Both the position numbers and the translations under genes were made by a program. A stretch of 64,000 nucleotides of DNA. Origin: Ichthyophis bannanicus (taxonomy: Eukaryota; Chordata; Amphibia; Gymnophiona; Ichthyophiidae). Positions 41,084-51,747 of this stretch are shown here, piece by piece (the stretch's first letter is position 1; each line of letters begins with the position of its first letter). The stretch covers positions 161,175,532-161,239,531 of the forward strand of contig CM066041.1 in assembly GCA_033557465.1 (NCBI GenBank). Reading direction: 5' to 3'. The notes under the pieces were generated by a model. It made no database searches. It had not been told where the DNA came from and saw nothing but the letters and a program-made list of their open reading frames with translations.

Positions 41084-42051
41084 CTATAAATTAAGTATAC
41101 TATGGCAGTTTTGCAGTAGTTTTTGGGATTACTAAAATTGTTCATTGGATACCCATGACTTTTCTAGTATCTGTCGGTTGTAGGGGCAGTTGTTATTAGA
41201 TGGGGGATTTTTGGGAATTGAACACGCGGGAGTGCGGTTGAGTATAGCTGGCTATTGAAATGCAGGTGGAGAGAGATATCTGAAGGATTGGCTATTGGTG
41301 GGGGAGGAGTTATGAGAGATCCAATAGTATTATTGGTAGTAGATCATTTAAATGTGGTGTTTAACCTCACCTCGCATGCGTGGCATCTAGTAACCCTGAA
41401 GGCACGGACAGTTGTAACAGAATGATAGCGTGATTAGGGTGTTCTAATTTCAGGACGCAGGCAGCATGAAAGGTGGGAGGCGATGTTTTTAATCTTTGTT
41501 TTTTTGTACAGTAGTAGGGTGGATTGTGATTCACTAATTTTTGTGTGTGGAGTTTGATGCTATATGTTTTCATGTTTTATACAGCACTGTTAAAAAGCCT
41601 ATTATAGGATCCCCTGAGGAAACAAACAGTGTGAAACGCGTATATGGTACCTAGGACAGGCGTTGGGATCAGCATAAGTCTGTGTGCCAGAGGAGCTGAA
41701 AGTTCGCTAGTTGCAAGCTAAGTGTTTCTTCCATACTTTGGACTTTGTTGAAGCTGTTGAAGTCGTTAAAGCTGTTTTATAAGTTGCAGCACTGGCTTTC
41801 CAATATGAGTAGCTCCCTTGGGGAAACCTTTTGAAGGTCATTGATGCTATAAGGCGAGATACCAGTTTAAGACGCGAGTCTGAATGGTATAGCCGCAATA
41901 AGTCTGAGACCTTCTTATTCGTAGTAAGTGCTCCTGGTTAAAAGGAAATTAAGATTTCCACTCTTTATTGTGTTAATACTGAACGACTTTTTAATCATTA
42001 TATACTATAGTTAATCGTTCATAACAGGACCATAATTGTAATGTGTTTACA
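41084..42051 (+). repeat. PLE 3' terminal region, right copy
   Basis: Non-coding 3' region of the plus PLE, inverse to 23799-24735. It contains AGGATCCCCTGAGGAAACAAAC, a TTTGTTGAAGCTGTTGAAG repeat and the end AATACTGAACGAC...ATAACAGGACCATAATTG. The outer end TGTGTTTAC is followed by the 14-bp target duplication. Confidence 0.88.
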
Positions 42052-42065
42052 AAAAAGATTGCAAA

Positions 42066-43350
42066 AGCAAGTCGAGGGGTTTATCTGGGGGAACAAGCGA
42101 CCCAAGGTGGCGGCTAGGACTTTGCAGGTAGCTAGGTTGGAGGGGGGTATTGGGGTGCCCAGTTTTAGAAAGTACTATATAGCGGCGCAACTGAGAGCAG
42201 TGTACTCATGGCTGAGAGAACAATACAAGCATTGGGTAGAGATGGAGGGAGTGGGATTAAGACCAGGCGAGTTGGAGAGAATGGTATGGGGAGGGAAGGG
42301 GTAGTAAGGGGGAAAATCCGATGGTAGGTTATACGCTGGGACTGTGGCAGTGGCACCGGAAGGGGTTGATAGGGGAGAAGAGGTGGGCGCGTGTGATGTC
42401 GCTACTGGCCTTTTGTGAAGAGGGGAAAGGCCAGAGGTGTCGGTAGTGCAAAGGTGGGTGCAGCAAGGGTTAAGGCACGTGTCTCAGATAATCTGCGGAG
42501 AAGGGGTAAGAGAATTTGAGGGTATACAAGACTTGTATCGGTTGCGGGAAAATGATAGGTTTTGTTACCTTCAGATTGGATCATATGTCAGGCAGCGAAA
42601 GCACTGGCAGGATATTGTAAGGGAACCGGGATGGTTTGAAGGTAGCTGTTTGGGTTTGTTGGGGAGGAAGGGGTTCATCTCTCGAATCTATAAAGGATTA
42701 ACAGAGAGAGGGGAGGAGAAACTAAGCTGTATGAAGACTTGGGAGAAGGAGCTTGGTGTCGTGGGAGTTAGAGGAGTGGGAGCGGATAGCTCAAGGTATA
42801 GCGAAGGCATCTATAGCCACGTCCCTGCAAGAGAATGGGTGGAAAGTGCTGTCTCATTGGTACCTGACACCGGAGCGGCTGTATAAGGTGGGGGCTTGTG
42901 GGTCGGATGAATGTTGGAGGATGTGTGGAGAGAAAGGAACATGGTTGAACATGTGGTGGGCATGCCCGGTAGTACAACAGTATTGGGAGAAAATTGGAGG
43001 CATTATAGGGGATATTACAGGCTCAAGGGTTAGCCTGACGCCGGAATTATGTCTCTTACTAAAGAAGAGTGAGAGGGAGAAGGAAACTGGAGCATAATGT
43101 GGCAATGTATAATAGCGGCAAGATGTGAAATTGCACTACATTGGAAGAATAGAGTAATGCCACCCATAGAAAATTATGCTCGGCGCATGGCCGAATTGTA
43201 TCGCATGTATAGGTTAACAGGGCTGAAGAATGGTAAAGTGGAGAAGGTGGGGAGGCAGTGGGTAGGGGTGTGGGAATGGTTTTGTAAGGGGGATTGGAGG
43301 TCAGGGACAGGGGGGGTAAGGGAGGAGGGCAGTAGAAGGGGGGAGTAAGA
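42066..43350 (+). pseudogene. L1-like ORF2, C-terminal part
   Basis: Continuing from the PLE target site, the frame reads KQVEGFIWGNKRPKVAARTLQ (42065-42128), ARLEGGIGVPSFRKYYIAAQLRAVYSWL, then broken frames to a Cys-rich end: ECWRMCGEKGTWLNMWWACPVVQQYWE (42910-42990). This matches the C-terminal zinc-knuckle-like segment of L1 ORF2 proteins. VKRL-type text at 23781 joins directly to KQVEG here once the insert and one 14-bp duplication are removed. Confidence 0.88.
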
Positions 43351-43642
43351 GCGCTAATATTAATGTTCATGTGTGTAAGTCTAGGGGTTCTGCGGAGGGG
43401 TGGAGGGAGGGAGGGGGAGGAGGGGGGAAAAGGGGAAGTCATTAAGTGAGAGTGGTTTAGATAAGAATTGATGGCGGAGGTACAGGTGGTGCTGTGAAGG
43501 GTGAGGGTAGCGGTATGCAGGGAAGATGGATATATATGTATTATACCTGTGGAAACAAAGGGCTGTATAGATGAAAGTGTGTAATGTTGGTTGTGTAAGT
43601 GCCAAATAAAAATTCAAGCTAAAAAAAAAAAAAAAAAAAAAA
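43351..43642 (+). terminator. L1-like 3' untranslated region and poly(A)
   Basis: A G-rich purine tract lies at 43290-43440 (GGAGGGAGGGAGGGGGAGG and similar), reminiscent of the polypurine tract of mammalian L1 3' regions. AAATAAAAA (43604-43612) is the probable polyadenylation signal. A run of 22 A follows at 43621-43642. Confidence 0.75.
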
Positions 43643-43643
43643 G

Positions 43644-44294
43644 GCAAGGTCATGCATTTGGGCTGCAGCAATCCAAGGGAGCAATATAGTATAGGGGGTG
43701 AAGTACTTCTGTCCGTTAAAGAAGAGCGGGACCTAGGTGTGATTGTGTCTGATGATCTTAAAGTAGCTAAACAGGTAGAAAAGGCAATGGCAAAAGCTAG
43801 AAGTATGCTTGGGTGCATTGGGAGAGGAATGGCCAGCAGGGTAAAGGAGGTGATGGTACCTCTGTATAAGTCTTTGGTGCGACCTCATTTGGAGTATTGT
43901 GTGCAATTCTGGAGACCGCACCTTCAAAATGATATAAACAGTTTGGAATCGGTACAAAGGGTGGCTACTAAAATGGTTAGTGGTCTTCATTATAAAGCAT
44001 ACGAGGACAGACTTAAGGATCTCAGTATGTATACTTTAGACTAGAGGAAAGGCTGGATAGAGGTGATATGATTGAGACGTTTAAATACCTCTGTGGCATA
44101 AATGAACAGGAGGAAAGCCGCTTTTGATTGAAAGCAAGCTCTGCTACAAGGGGACATAGGATGAGGGTTAAAGGGGATAGACTCAGGAGTAATATGCAGA
44201 AATATTTTTTTACGGAAAGAGTGGTAGATCTGTGGAATAGTCTCCCAGTGGAGGTGGTAGAGATGAGGACAGTGTCTGAATTCAAAAAGGCATA
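43644..44294 (+). pseudogene. CR1-b reverse transcriptase, C-terminal part
   Basis: Resuming at KVMHLGCSNPREQYSIGG (43649-43702), the frame runs VLLSVKEERDLGVIVSDDLKVAKQ, GCIGRGMASRVKEVMVPLYKS, VRPHLEYCVQFWRPHL and VATKMVSGLHYKAYEDRL. A stop at 44042 follows, then frame-shifted remnants to EFKKA (44294). This is the usual CR1 C-terminus downstream of the polymerase domain. Confidence 0.9.
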
Positions 44295-44406
44295 GGAAAA
44301 ACATAGAGGATCTCTAAAGGAAAAAAGGGGACTGTTGTAGTGGATGATATGGAAGGGCAGACTAGATAGGCCATGTGGTCTTTTTCTGCCTTCATGTTTC
44401 TATGTC

Positions 44407-46760
44407 CCATACGGACCACCACACTACCTGCATTAAGTTTCTCTGGGCAGAACACGATGGGTAAAGGGGATGAAAAGATATCCCTATGAAGAAAGGCTAA
44501 AAAGGTTAGGGCTCTTTAACCTGGAAAAGAGATGGCTGAGGGGAGATATGATAGAAGTCTATAAATTGAACGGAGTGAAATGGGTAAACATAGATCGATT
44601 GTTTACGTTATCAGAATATAGAAAGACTAGGGGACATGCAATGAAGCTACAGGGTAAACTATTTAAGACTAATAAAAGAAAATATTTTTTCACTCAACGT
44701 GTAATCAAACTCTGGAATTTGTTACCGGAGGATGTAGTAAAGGCTGTTAGTTTAGCTGTGTTTAAAAAAGGTTTGGACAAGTTCCTGGAGGAAAGGTCCA
44801 TAAACCATTATTAAAAAGGGACCCAGGATATCAATGCTTGACCCAATACAAGTATTGTGGAACCTGTCTTTTGGGGAAACTGCTAGGTACGTATGACCTG
44901 GATTGGCCACTGTTGGAAACAGGATACTGGGCTTGATGACCCTTGGTCTGACCCATTATGGCATATCTTATGTTCGTATGTTCCTGCCCACTTTGCCTCC
45001 TCATGTCAGCTAAAACTCTGACTCTGTATCAGGGGTGGAATCCCTGCCTTTGGTGCCGGTTGATGCGGTGTTGCATGCCTGGGCTTGGTCAGATCCCAGA
45101 GATCATCAGTTGTCGGAGTCGTTCTCAGAGGATCTCTCCCGGACGTCGGAATCTTCCTTAAAGCTGATGTTGAGGACCGATCTGGGATCGAGTGGTCAAT
45201 CTGCCTCGCCCTGGCCCCAGAGCCCTTGACTTAACACGGGAGACGACAGACGGGAGTGTCTATCAAAGCAGCCCCAGAGACTGACTCCATCACGATCTGG
45301 GACTGCCCCGGTCAGGGACCCAACGCCGGCCTTGATGTCCTCTGGGCCAGGGCCAGTGGCGGAGCTGTCTGGCATCGAGGCCAGGATGGCAGCCTTCAAA
45401 CGCAGTTTCTCTGCGTTCCTGGAGGTGCATAGGGGCCCGACTCCTGGTCACTCTGAGTTGTCTGCGCCCTACATGGGGACTTCCTCGACGAGGACCTCCC
45501 TGAAGAATGCTCCACCCATTCTCGAGTGGTCTGCAAAATCTGTGTCAAAGCCGTTGGCAGCCGACACAACGGACCTCTGATATTGGGAGTCACTGATGCC
45601 AGGTTGGTCTAAAGACCGCGGGGCGCTCGCCAACTCCTCCGGCTCTGATTCGGCTTGGGAGACTGACGAAGAGTCCCCTGTGCTCCATTGGGATGTCCCC
45701 TCCAACCTCTCTCTGCCACATCACCAATGGAAGTTCCCTCCAGAGGATCTTGCATTCTTGGAGTTTGTGAGGGAGATGTTCCAGGTACGCACCTTCATGG
45801 CGGTACCCAAAGATAAGCCGCATGCTGAGGATCTTGTGATCCTCCAGGATGACCCCTCTCCTCAGGAGGCGCTGACAGTGCCTCTGCCCCCATCCTGGAG
45901 CGCCTGCTGTTCAGGATATGGGAGACCCCAGTGATGGTGCTGATTGTGAACTGTTACCTCGATTCACAGTATCAAGTCTGCAAGAGCCCAGGGTTCCAGA
46001 AAACGCAACTTCCACACAATTCCATGGTGGAGTTGGCTATGCGTCCATATCAAGAGTCAAAAGACACACTTCTCAGTGCTCCCTGGTAGGGAGGCACGTA
46101 CCATGGCTGCATTTGGTAGGAAGTGTTTCCAGGGCTTTATGCTCACAGCCCATATTCAGGCTTACCAGCTGTACATGGGCATGTACCTGAGAGACCTGGC
46201 AAAGGAGCTTGCTGGGTTCTCAGTTGGTCTATCAGGTGAGCCCCTTGAGCACTTTCGGTGAAACCCTTGAGCGTTTTTTGGACTCTGGTATCTTCGGTCA
46301 AAGAGTGCTCCAAGTTTGTCTCTGGAAGCCTTAGACAGCTTCCAGTTGGTGACTTGGTTAGCTACAGTGGGCATTAGTGCCCACTGCCTTGCCTGGCTAC
46401 AGTCCTCTGGCTTAGAGCAATGGATTCAAGACAAGTTAGCCGACGTCCCATGCCGGGGAGACAGCCTCTTCAGCAAGCCCATGATGGAGAAGGCTGACGA
46501 GTTGGAGAAGGAATTCATGACTAGGATCAGGCTGTCCAAGAGAGTCTGATTCTTCCCATCGGAAGGCTTCGGGGAAAAAGTCCTTCCACCCAAAGTCTAA
46601 GAAAGCTTACGGAAACTACCCTAAATTCTATGTCTACCCAGCTCCCCCTCAGAGGCAGCAGGCCAAGGGCTAGGGGCACATCCCCCCGTAAGCCTATTGC
46701 TCCCAAACCCCAAACAGTACCCCAGATGCAGCCTGGGGGGAGCTTTTGACTCCTTGGGCG
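44407..46760 (+). pseudogene. DIRS-A3 gag-like protein, split by CR1-c
   Basis: The N-terminal fragment 44407-44455 ends CIKFLWAEHDG, and coding resumes at 44989. It has an acidic/Ser-rich part (AWSDPRDHQLSESFSED, 45085), RMAAFKRSFSAFLEVHRGP, then KDKPHAEDLVILQDDPSPQEALTVPLPP (45810-45890). The AYQLYMGMYLRDLAKELAGFS block (46155-46220) and WIQDKLADVPCRGDSLFSKPM follow. The tail is Lys/Gln/Pro-rich. At least five frame breaks occur relative to A2 gag. Confidence 0.85.
44456..44988 (+). mobile_element. CR1-c LINE 3' fragment in DIRS-A3 gag
   Basis: Same subfamily as CR1-a: YEERLKRLGLFNLEKRWLRGD (44475-44545), RLFTLSEYRKTRGHAMKLQGK, VIKLWNLLPEDVVKAVSLAVFKKGLDKFLEERS (stop at 44812), then GACCCAGGATATCAATGC and GGTCTGACCCATTATGGC, ending TTATGTTCGTATGTTC. 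It is inserted in the Cys-rich gag start of DIRS-A3: CIKFLWAEHDG lies on its left and CPLCLLMSAK on its right. Confidence 0.9.
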
Positions 46761-46799
46761 TAACCAACCAACCTCCCTCCCTCAGGATGTAATGGACCC

Positions 46800-48663
46800 A
46801 AGGTTCACGAGGGGATGGCTGGTCCACTTTGTGGTGATAGAGGGCCACACCTGTGTGCAGATACCTGGGTGTTGCAGGTGATCAAGGAGGGATATCTCCT
46901 CCACTTCACTCAGCTGCCTACCTTCTTTTTTCCAGGGGAATTGCCAATGGACCCCTTGCACAGGAGCTGTTTCAGAAGGAACTCAAGTCCTTACTCGAGG
47001 ATCAAGTGGTGGAGCACATCCTCCCTCATCTTCAGGGCCGGGGAATCTACCTCTGCTACTTCCTGGTCCCCAAGAAAACAGGGGGCTTCAGATCCATCCT
47101 GGATCTTCGGGACCTCAACAGCTTCCTGGTCAAGGAAAAGTTCAAGATGGATTCCTTGGAACCTTGCTGCCTTACCTCCTCCAGGGAGATTGGCTATGCT
47201 TCTTGAATATCGAAGATGCATATACCCACATCCTGATCCATCCAAGGCACCGCCAGTACCTCCGGTTTATTCTAGGGGGTTGCCACTATCAGTACAGGAT
47301 ACTTTCCTTTGGCCTGGCCTCAGACCCTTGGTGGTTCACGAAATGCCTGGCGGTTGTGGTCGCTCATCTCTGCCTCCTCGGAATGTTTTGTTTCCCTATC
47401 TGGGTGATTGGGCTCGTATGTGCTGGCATGCCGGAGGTAGTGCGCAATGCAACACTGTGCAATCTGGGACTGCTAGAGTACTTAGGCTTCATGGGAACGT
47501 CCCATAGTCTCACCTCTCCCCATCGCAGTGCATGGAGTTCATTGGGGCCCTGCTCGACTCCACCCGAGCAAGGGCCTTCTTGCCCCTGGAGTGGGCCCAG
47601 TACCTTGCTGCCTGGCGCAAGTAGTGCAGAGTGGTGCACCAGTAACAGCCCGGATGATGCTCTGCCTCTTGGGGCACACGGCATTGACCGTCCATGTCAC
47701 TATTTTTGCCTGCCTGTGCATGCGGCAGGCTCAGTGGATGCTCAGTGCCCAATGGTCATAGGCATCGGGCCGCCTAGAGGACCGCATTCAGGTCATGCCA
47801 GGCTTGGCATCATCCCTGACTTGGTGGCAGGACCACCTCAACCTCGGAGCCAGACTGCCTTTACAGGCCTTGCCAGTGCACAGCATCCTCACACAAACCC
47901 GTCAAGGGGGGGGGGGGGGAGCCCACTGCGATCACCTACAGTCGCAGGGCCCAAGGTCACCAGAGGAGAGTGCCTCACAGATCAACCTGCTCGAGCTCCA
48001 AGCAGTCTATCATGCCCTGCGGTTCTTCCAGGACCATCTGGAAGAACAGATGGTTCAAGTCCAGATGGACAACCACGTAGCAATATTTTACAACAACAAG
48101 CAGAGCAGCACGAGATTGTACCATCTCTGTTGGGAGGCAGTGCGCCTCTGCTTTGAGTGAAATGTTCTTTTCCGCCATGAAGTTCCAGTGTACTTGCCCA
48201 GCCAGGACAATGTGCTGGCTGACAGCCTGAGCCGTGTTCTCCATCCCCACAGGTAGAGGCTGAACCCTACCGTACTGGGGGAAGTCTTCCAGCAGTGAGG
48301 TACTCCAGAGATCCATGTGTTTGTCAGTCCAGAGAATGCGCAGCTACTGTGCTTCTGTTCTCGGAAATCAGCCCGGCGGTGGGAGGCGGCGGATGCATTC
48401 CTCCTTCCTTGGTCCAGGGGGTTTCTGTATGCGTTTCCACCAATGCCCCTGGTGTCTCGGGCCGCCCTCAAGATCCAAGTGGAGGCAGCCTCCATCAACT
48501 TCATTACACCCAGGTAGCCCTGGTTCCCCCTGCTTCTGCAGCTATACCAGAGGGAAACCTGGCTGTTGGGGAGTGCCCCAGACCTCCTGTCCCAGGAGGA
48601 CGGGACATTGCGACACCCCAACCTCCTGCCCCTGGCACTAATGGCCTGGATGCTGAGAGGCTA
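46800..48663 (+). pseudogene. DIRS-A3 reverse transcriptase / RNase H / methyltransferase-like
   Basis: Blocks seen are DTWVLQVIKEGYLLHFTQLP (46860-46920), YFLVPKKTGGFRSILDLRDLNSFLVKEKF, IEDAYTHILIHPRHRQYLRF (47210-47270), LSFGLASDPWWFTKCLA, and a degenerate FPIWVIGLV in place of YLDD. RNase H appears as QINLLELQAVYHALRFFQDH and VQMDNHVAIFYNNKQSST (48058-48115). The tail has VSRAALKIQVEAASINFITPR. Frames change repeatedly, one break lying at the G run 47906-47919. Confidence 0.85.
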
Positions 48664-49680
48664 GCTATTGCGCATCACTGCCTCCCTCAACCAGTGTAAG
48701 ACATCTTGCTGGCCTCACATAAGGACTCTACACACTGGACTTACGCCTTCAAGTGGCACAGGTTCTCGCCCTCTGGTGTGCGAGTGAAAGCCTTAACCCT
48801 TTCTCCTGCGCAATGGCAGAGGTATTGCAATACCTCTTGCACCTGTCGGGGACAGGCCTGGAGTCCATCTTGGTCAGGGTGCATCTCTGTGCCTTCTCGG
48901 CTCACCACCACAGAGTGGATGGTCAGGCTGTGTCCCTGTACCCCTTGGTAGGCGGTTCATGCGGGGTCGCTGCCTCTTTTGGCCCCCGGTCTGCCCACCG
49001 CCAGTGGCATGGGACCTCAATGTCATGCTAGGAAGGCTCATGGACCCACCTTTGAAGCCCCTGTCCCCCTGGCTACCAGTCCTCTCAAGTACCTCTCCTG
49101 GAAGGTCATCTTCCAGGTGGCGCTCACCTCAGCCAGGCACGTGAGTGAACTGCAAGTCCTGGTGGCACATGAGCCTTACACCAGCTTCCATAAGAACAGG
49201 GTCATCCTTTGGACGCACCCTAAATTCTTGCCGAAGGTAGTTTCCATCTGAACCAAGAGGTGGTGTTACCCACCTTCTTTCCTAGGCCTCACGCCTCTCT
49301 GTGCAAGTTTGACTGCAAGCATGTCCTGTCCTACATCTGGAGGGGACAAAGCCATCGCTGCTTGACACGGCTCTTGCTTTCTTTTGACCCCGGTCATCTT
49401 GGGGTCGCAGTCTCCAAGTGCACCCTCTCTGTGAGTGGCTGACTGCATTTCGTTTGCCTATCAACAGGCATGGTGGTCTCTGGAGCATCATGTGACAACT
49501 CAAAATGTGCACACTATAACGGCCTCAATAGCCAGCCTGAAGTCGGTACCCTTGCTGGATATTTGCTAGGCTGCCACCTGGTCCTCTGCACACCTTCGCT
49601 GCACACTACTGTTTGGAGGAGTCCTTCAGAGGGATAGTGCCTTTAGTTGGGCTATGCTCAGTCACCTCTTCGGGGAATAA
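48640..49680 (+). pseudogene. DIRS-A3 tyrosine recombinase
   Basis: The relic has TYAFKWHRFSPSG (48738), MAEVLQYLLHLSGTGLESILVRVHL (48815-48890), PVAWDLNVMLGRLMDPPLKP and KYLSWKVIFQVALTSARHVSELQVL (49090-49165), where the catalytic Arg block reads SARHVSEL. YTSFHKNRVILWTHPKFLPK and VVLPTFFPRPHASL follow. The HxxR motif is lost (HVTTQNVH), and ATWSSAHLRCTLLF marks the end without a clear Tyr codon in frame. Confidence 0.85.
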
Positions 49681-49844
49681 TGCAGCTCCTTCCCTCCAGC
49701 CTTCTTTGTCCCGGCTACCAGAGTGGGGATTGCATCCTTGATGCTGCTGCTGTGGTGTCAGACTTCCAGCCAACCAGCATCCCCTGCTGCCCTTTATGGT
49801 CCGCTTTTTGGGTCTCCTGTGGCTTTTACAGTTTTTTTTTTTTG

Positions 49845-49875
<31 letters not shown>

Positions 49876-49889
49876 GTAACCTGTAGCTT

Positions 49890-50238
49890 GGGAGTCCTAT
49901 ATGTGAGGGACTGACGTCCTACTTGTTCCCGGAGCAAGCGTAGTTACCTGTAACAGGTGTTCTCTGGGGACAGCAGGAATCAGTCCTCATAACCCTCTCT
50001 CCTCCCCATGGAGTTGTTTTTCTTTTTTGCTGTCTTATGCTATGATATCATACTGAGGCAAGATGGCACCTTTGGGCGGGAAGGTGACCATGCATGTGCG
50101 GTGTAACTCCCAAAGAATTTCTTTGAAAGCTAGGGAGTGGATCTGTGTGGGCTCTGTCGATGCCAATGTCACCCATATGTGAGGACTGATTTCTGCTGTC
50201 CCTGGAGAACACCAGTTACAGGTGAGTAACTACGCTTT
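49890..50238 (+). repeat. DIRS-A3 3' internal and terminal repeats
   Basis: GGGAGTCCTATATGTGAGGG, CCTGTAACAGGTGTTCTC and CAGTCCTCATAACCCTCTC form the internal region. AAGATGG (50060-50066) and CATGCATGTGCGG follow. The terminus reads GGAGAACACCAGTTACAGGTGAGTAACTACGC. Upstream, 49681-49889 is 3' leader with T and G runs (49830-49874). CpG decay relative to A2 is evident. Confidence 0.85.
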
Positions 50239-50355
50239 ATCATCACTGGTGCTTTATCAATAAAATAAATTGGCACCAACAACTTTTTTTCTCATTTGTT
50301 TTATTTCATCAGTAAAGCATGCAGGAGCATACTGCTTGGATGACTCTGCTATCGA

Positions 50356-50811
50356 ATGGATGATATTTGCCTTCTACTTCTCCCCCCCCCCCTTGCCGGT
50401 CCAATTAGTACACTGGGGGGAGGGGGGAGAGCAGCATTTCCTGAGAAACTGAGCAGCACTGGGGAAAGCAGTAAATCTGTGACTGCTTCAGTAAAAGGAG
50501 CAGCTGGCCATACAATCCTCGACTGCGCCTCCTCAAAAGACATGTTGAAACTGCAGGAATCTAGTAAGAAGCGTGCCAAGGTAAAATATACGGCCACTGC
50601 CTCTTTTATTTATTATGGGATAGAGGGCTTAGGAAAGGAGTCCCCAGTGCTTTCTTCTGCACCAGCCCCACCAGAAGCATGTGCTAAGCAGGGCTATTAT
50701 TCATTGGGTAACCTCTTTATCGCACAGGTTTCTCCTTGTCTATATCCACAACAGCCATTTCCAGTCCCAGCAGGATACTCTCTTGCTTCTAATGCAGAGA
50801 TTTAGATGTTA
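50356..50811 (+). pseudogene. DIRS-D gag-like ORF, first part
   Basis: A 149-codon frame, with C and G runs near its start, encodes a Ser/Lys/Pro-rich region: SSTGESSKSVTASVKGAAGH, DMLKLQESSKKRAKVKYTAT and PVLSSAPAPPEACAKQGYYS. No enzymatic motif is visible. It is assigned to gag because the same strand continues past the mariner with gag-like and then RT sequence. It could be unrelated sequence. The A/T-rich 50239-50355 has no gene. Confidence 0.45.
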
Positions 50812-50849
50812 TATGAGGTGTGACACAAAAGAAACGAGACTGTCCCATA

Positions 50850-51480
50850 AATGTTTTATTACAAAATCTACAGAGAAATTACGCATTGTCCCCTTCAAAG
50901 TATTCCTCCTCCCCCCCCCCCCCCGAGTTAATACACTTCTGCATTCGCTTCTGCCACGTACGGAAGCACTTGGTAAAGTCCTCCTCCTTGAACTCCCTCA
51001 GCTCCCTCGTCACAGTGGCCTTGATCTCTTCTACAGAGGTGAAATTAGTTCCTTTGAGCACAGTCTTCAGCCTGGGGAAGAGCCAGAAGTCGAACGGTGT
51101 GAGATCTGGGGAATAAGGAGGGTGGTCGAGAGCTGTGATCTGTTTGTTGGCCAAAAACTGCCTCACGCTGAGCGCTGTGTGTGCAGACGCGTTGTCATGG
51201 TGGAGCAGCCACAACTTCTCTCCACAAAGCCTGCCTGCTGCGCCAAACCCAGTCATAGAGGTGATTGAGGACCTGCTGGTAGAAGTGCTGGTTGACTGAC
51301 CCTCAGGCACAAACTCATGATGGACCACTCCCTTCTGGTTGAAGAATGCGATAAGCATGACCATGATCCTTGATTTGGACATGCGTGCCGACTTGGGTCT
51401 GGGTGACAGTCGAGTCCTCCACTGCAGGCTTTGTGTCTCGCTTTCAGGGTCGTACTGGAAGACCCAAGTCTCGTCTCCTG
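50850..51480 (-). pseudogene. mariner no. 1 transposase, C-terminal half
   Basis: On the minus strand a frame-broken stretch leads to MSKSRIMVMLIAFFNQKGVVHHEFVPEG, then WLLHHDNASAHTALSVRQFL (second catalytic Asp in HHDN) and HPPYSPDLTPFDFWLFPRLK (third Asp in PFDF). The two Asp residues are separated by 34 residues, the D34D pattern of mariner. It ends KRMQKCINSGGG near 50920. A short frame break lies near 51330. Confidence 0.9.
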
Positions 51481-51747
51481 TGATTTATTTATTTTATTTT
51501 TCTTATATACCGCACTATTCAGCATCAGCGCGGTTTACATGTAACGATAACTGTTCAGTGAAGACAATCTGCACTGAACTTACAGTATAACAGAAATGAA
51601 ACATTTTAAACTTACAATATAACAGAAATGGACAGTTTTAACAGCGTATTTTAACAGCGTATTTACACATAACTTATGTTGAGGAGTAGCTAACTATTTA
51701 CATGTTGGCTTATCTGAGAATTGTAGATGGTTCGGATGAGGGAAGTG

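Larger units (their letters stand above)
23799..42051. mobile_element. Penelope-like element complex, two copies head to head
   Basis: A minus-strand PLE (39012 down to 23799) and a 5'-truncated plus-strand PLE (39131-42051) share an inverted end sequence. The whole block is flanked by AAAAAGATTGCAAA at 23785-23798 and 42052-42065, so it entered the L1-like ORF2 as one unit. The minus copy was later hit by L2 (24736-30627) and DIRS-A2 (31890-37647). Partial inverted copies joined at terminal repeats are a known arrangement for Penelope elements. Confidence 0.85.
18452..43643 (+). mobile_element. L1-like (L1/Tx1 group) LINE, split by PLE complex
   Basis: This near full-length LINE has a 5' untranslated region, ORF1 (19746-20545), a G-rich inter-ORF region, ORF2 (21268-23784 and 42066-43350), a 3' region and poly(A) (43621-43642). 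GCAAGGTC occurs at 18444-18451 and 43644-43651 as target duplication, possibly longer because both sides also have A runs. It sits inside CR1-b and hosts the PLE complex. The poly(A) tail and ORF1 type support L1 rather than CR1 or L2. Confidence 0.88.
17907..44406 (+). mobile_element. CR1-b LINE, split by the L1-like element
   Basis: This 5'-truncated CR1 begins within the RT. Its first part is 17907-18451 and its second 43644-44406. The join falls between FNVKKCK and VMHLGCSN of the conserved KKCKVMHLG block, so removing the insert restores the frame. The 3' end has the usual GGCAGACTAGATAGGCCATG...CTTTTTCTGCC motif and a short TTTCTATG terminus. The adjoining 44407-44455 is DIRS-A3 gag. 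Confidence 0.9.
17481..50238 (+). mobile_element. DIRS-A3 retrotransposon, outer host of the central nest
   Basis: The 5' terminus is at 17481-17906 and the rest of the element at 44407-50238; everything between is inserted DNA. The separated parts together give the normal DIRS-A order: 5' repeat, gag (44407-46760, itself split by CR1-c), RT/RNase H (46800-48663), recombinase (48640-49680), 3' repeats (49890-50238). It is older than DIRS-A2: every ORF is broken and CpG sites are mostly lost. Confidence 0.85.

Noticed and set aside
50356..50805. Host coding exon
   Set aside because: No splice-site context and flanked by DIRS and mariner termini; a DIRS gag remnant is more likely, though weakly supported.
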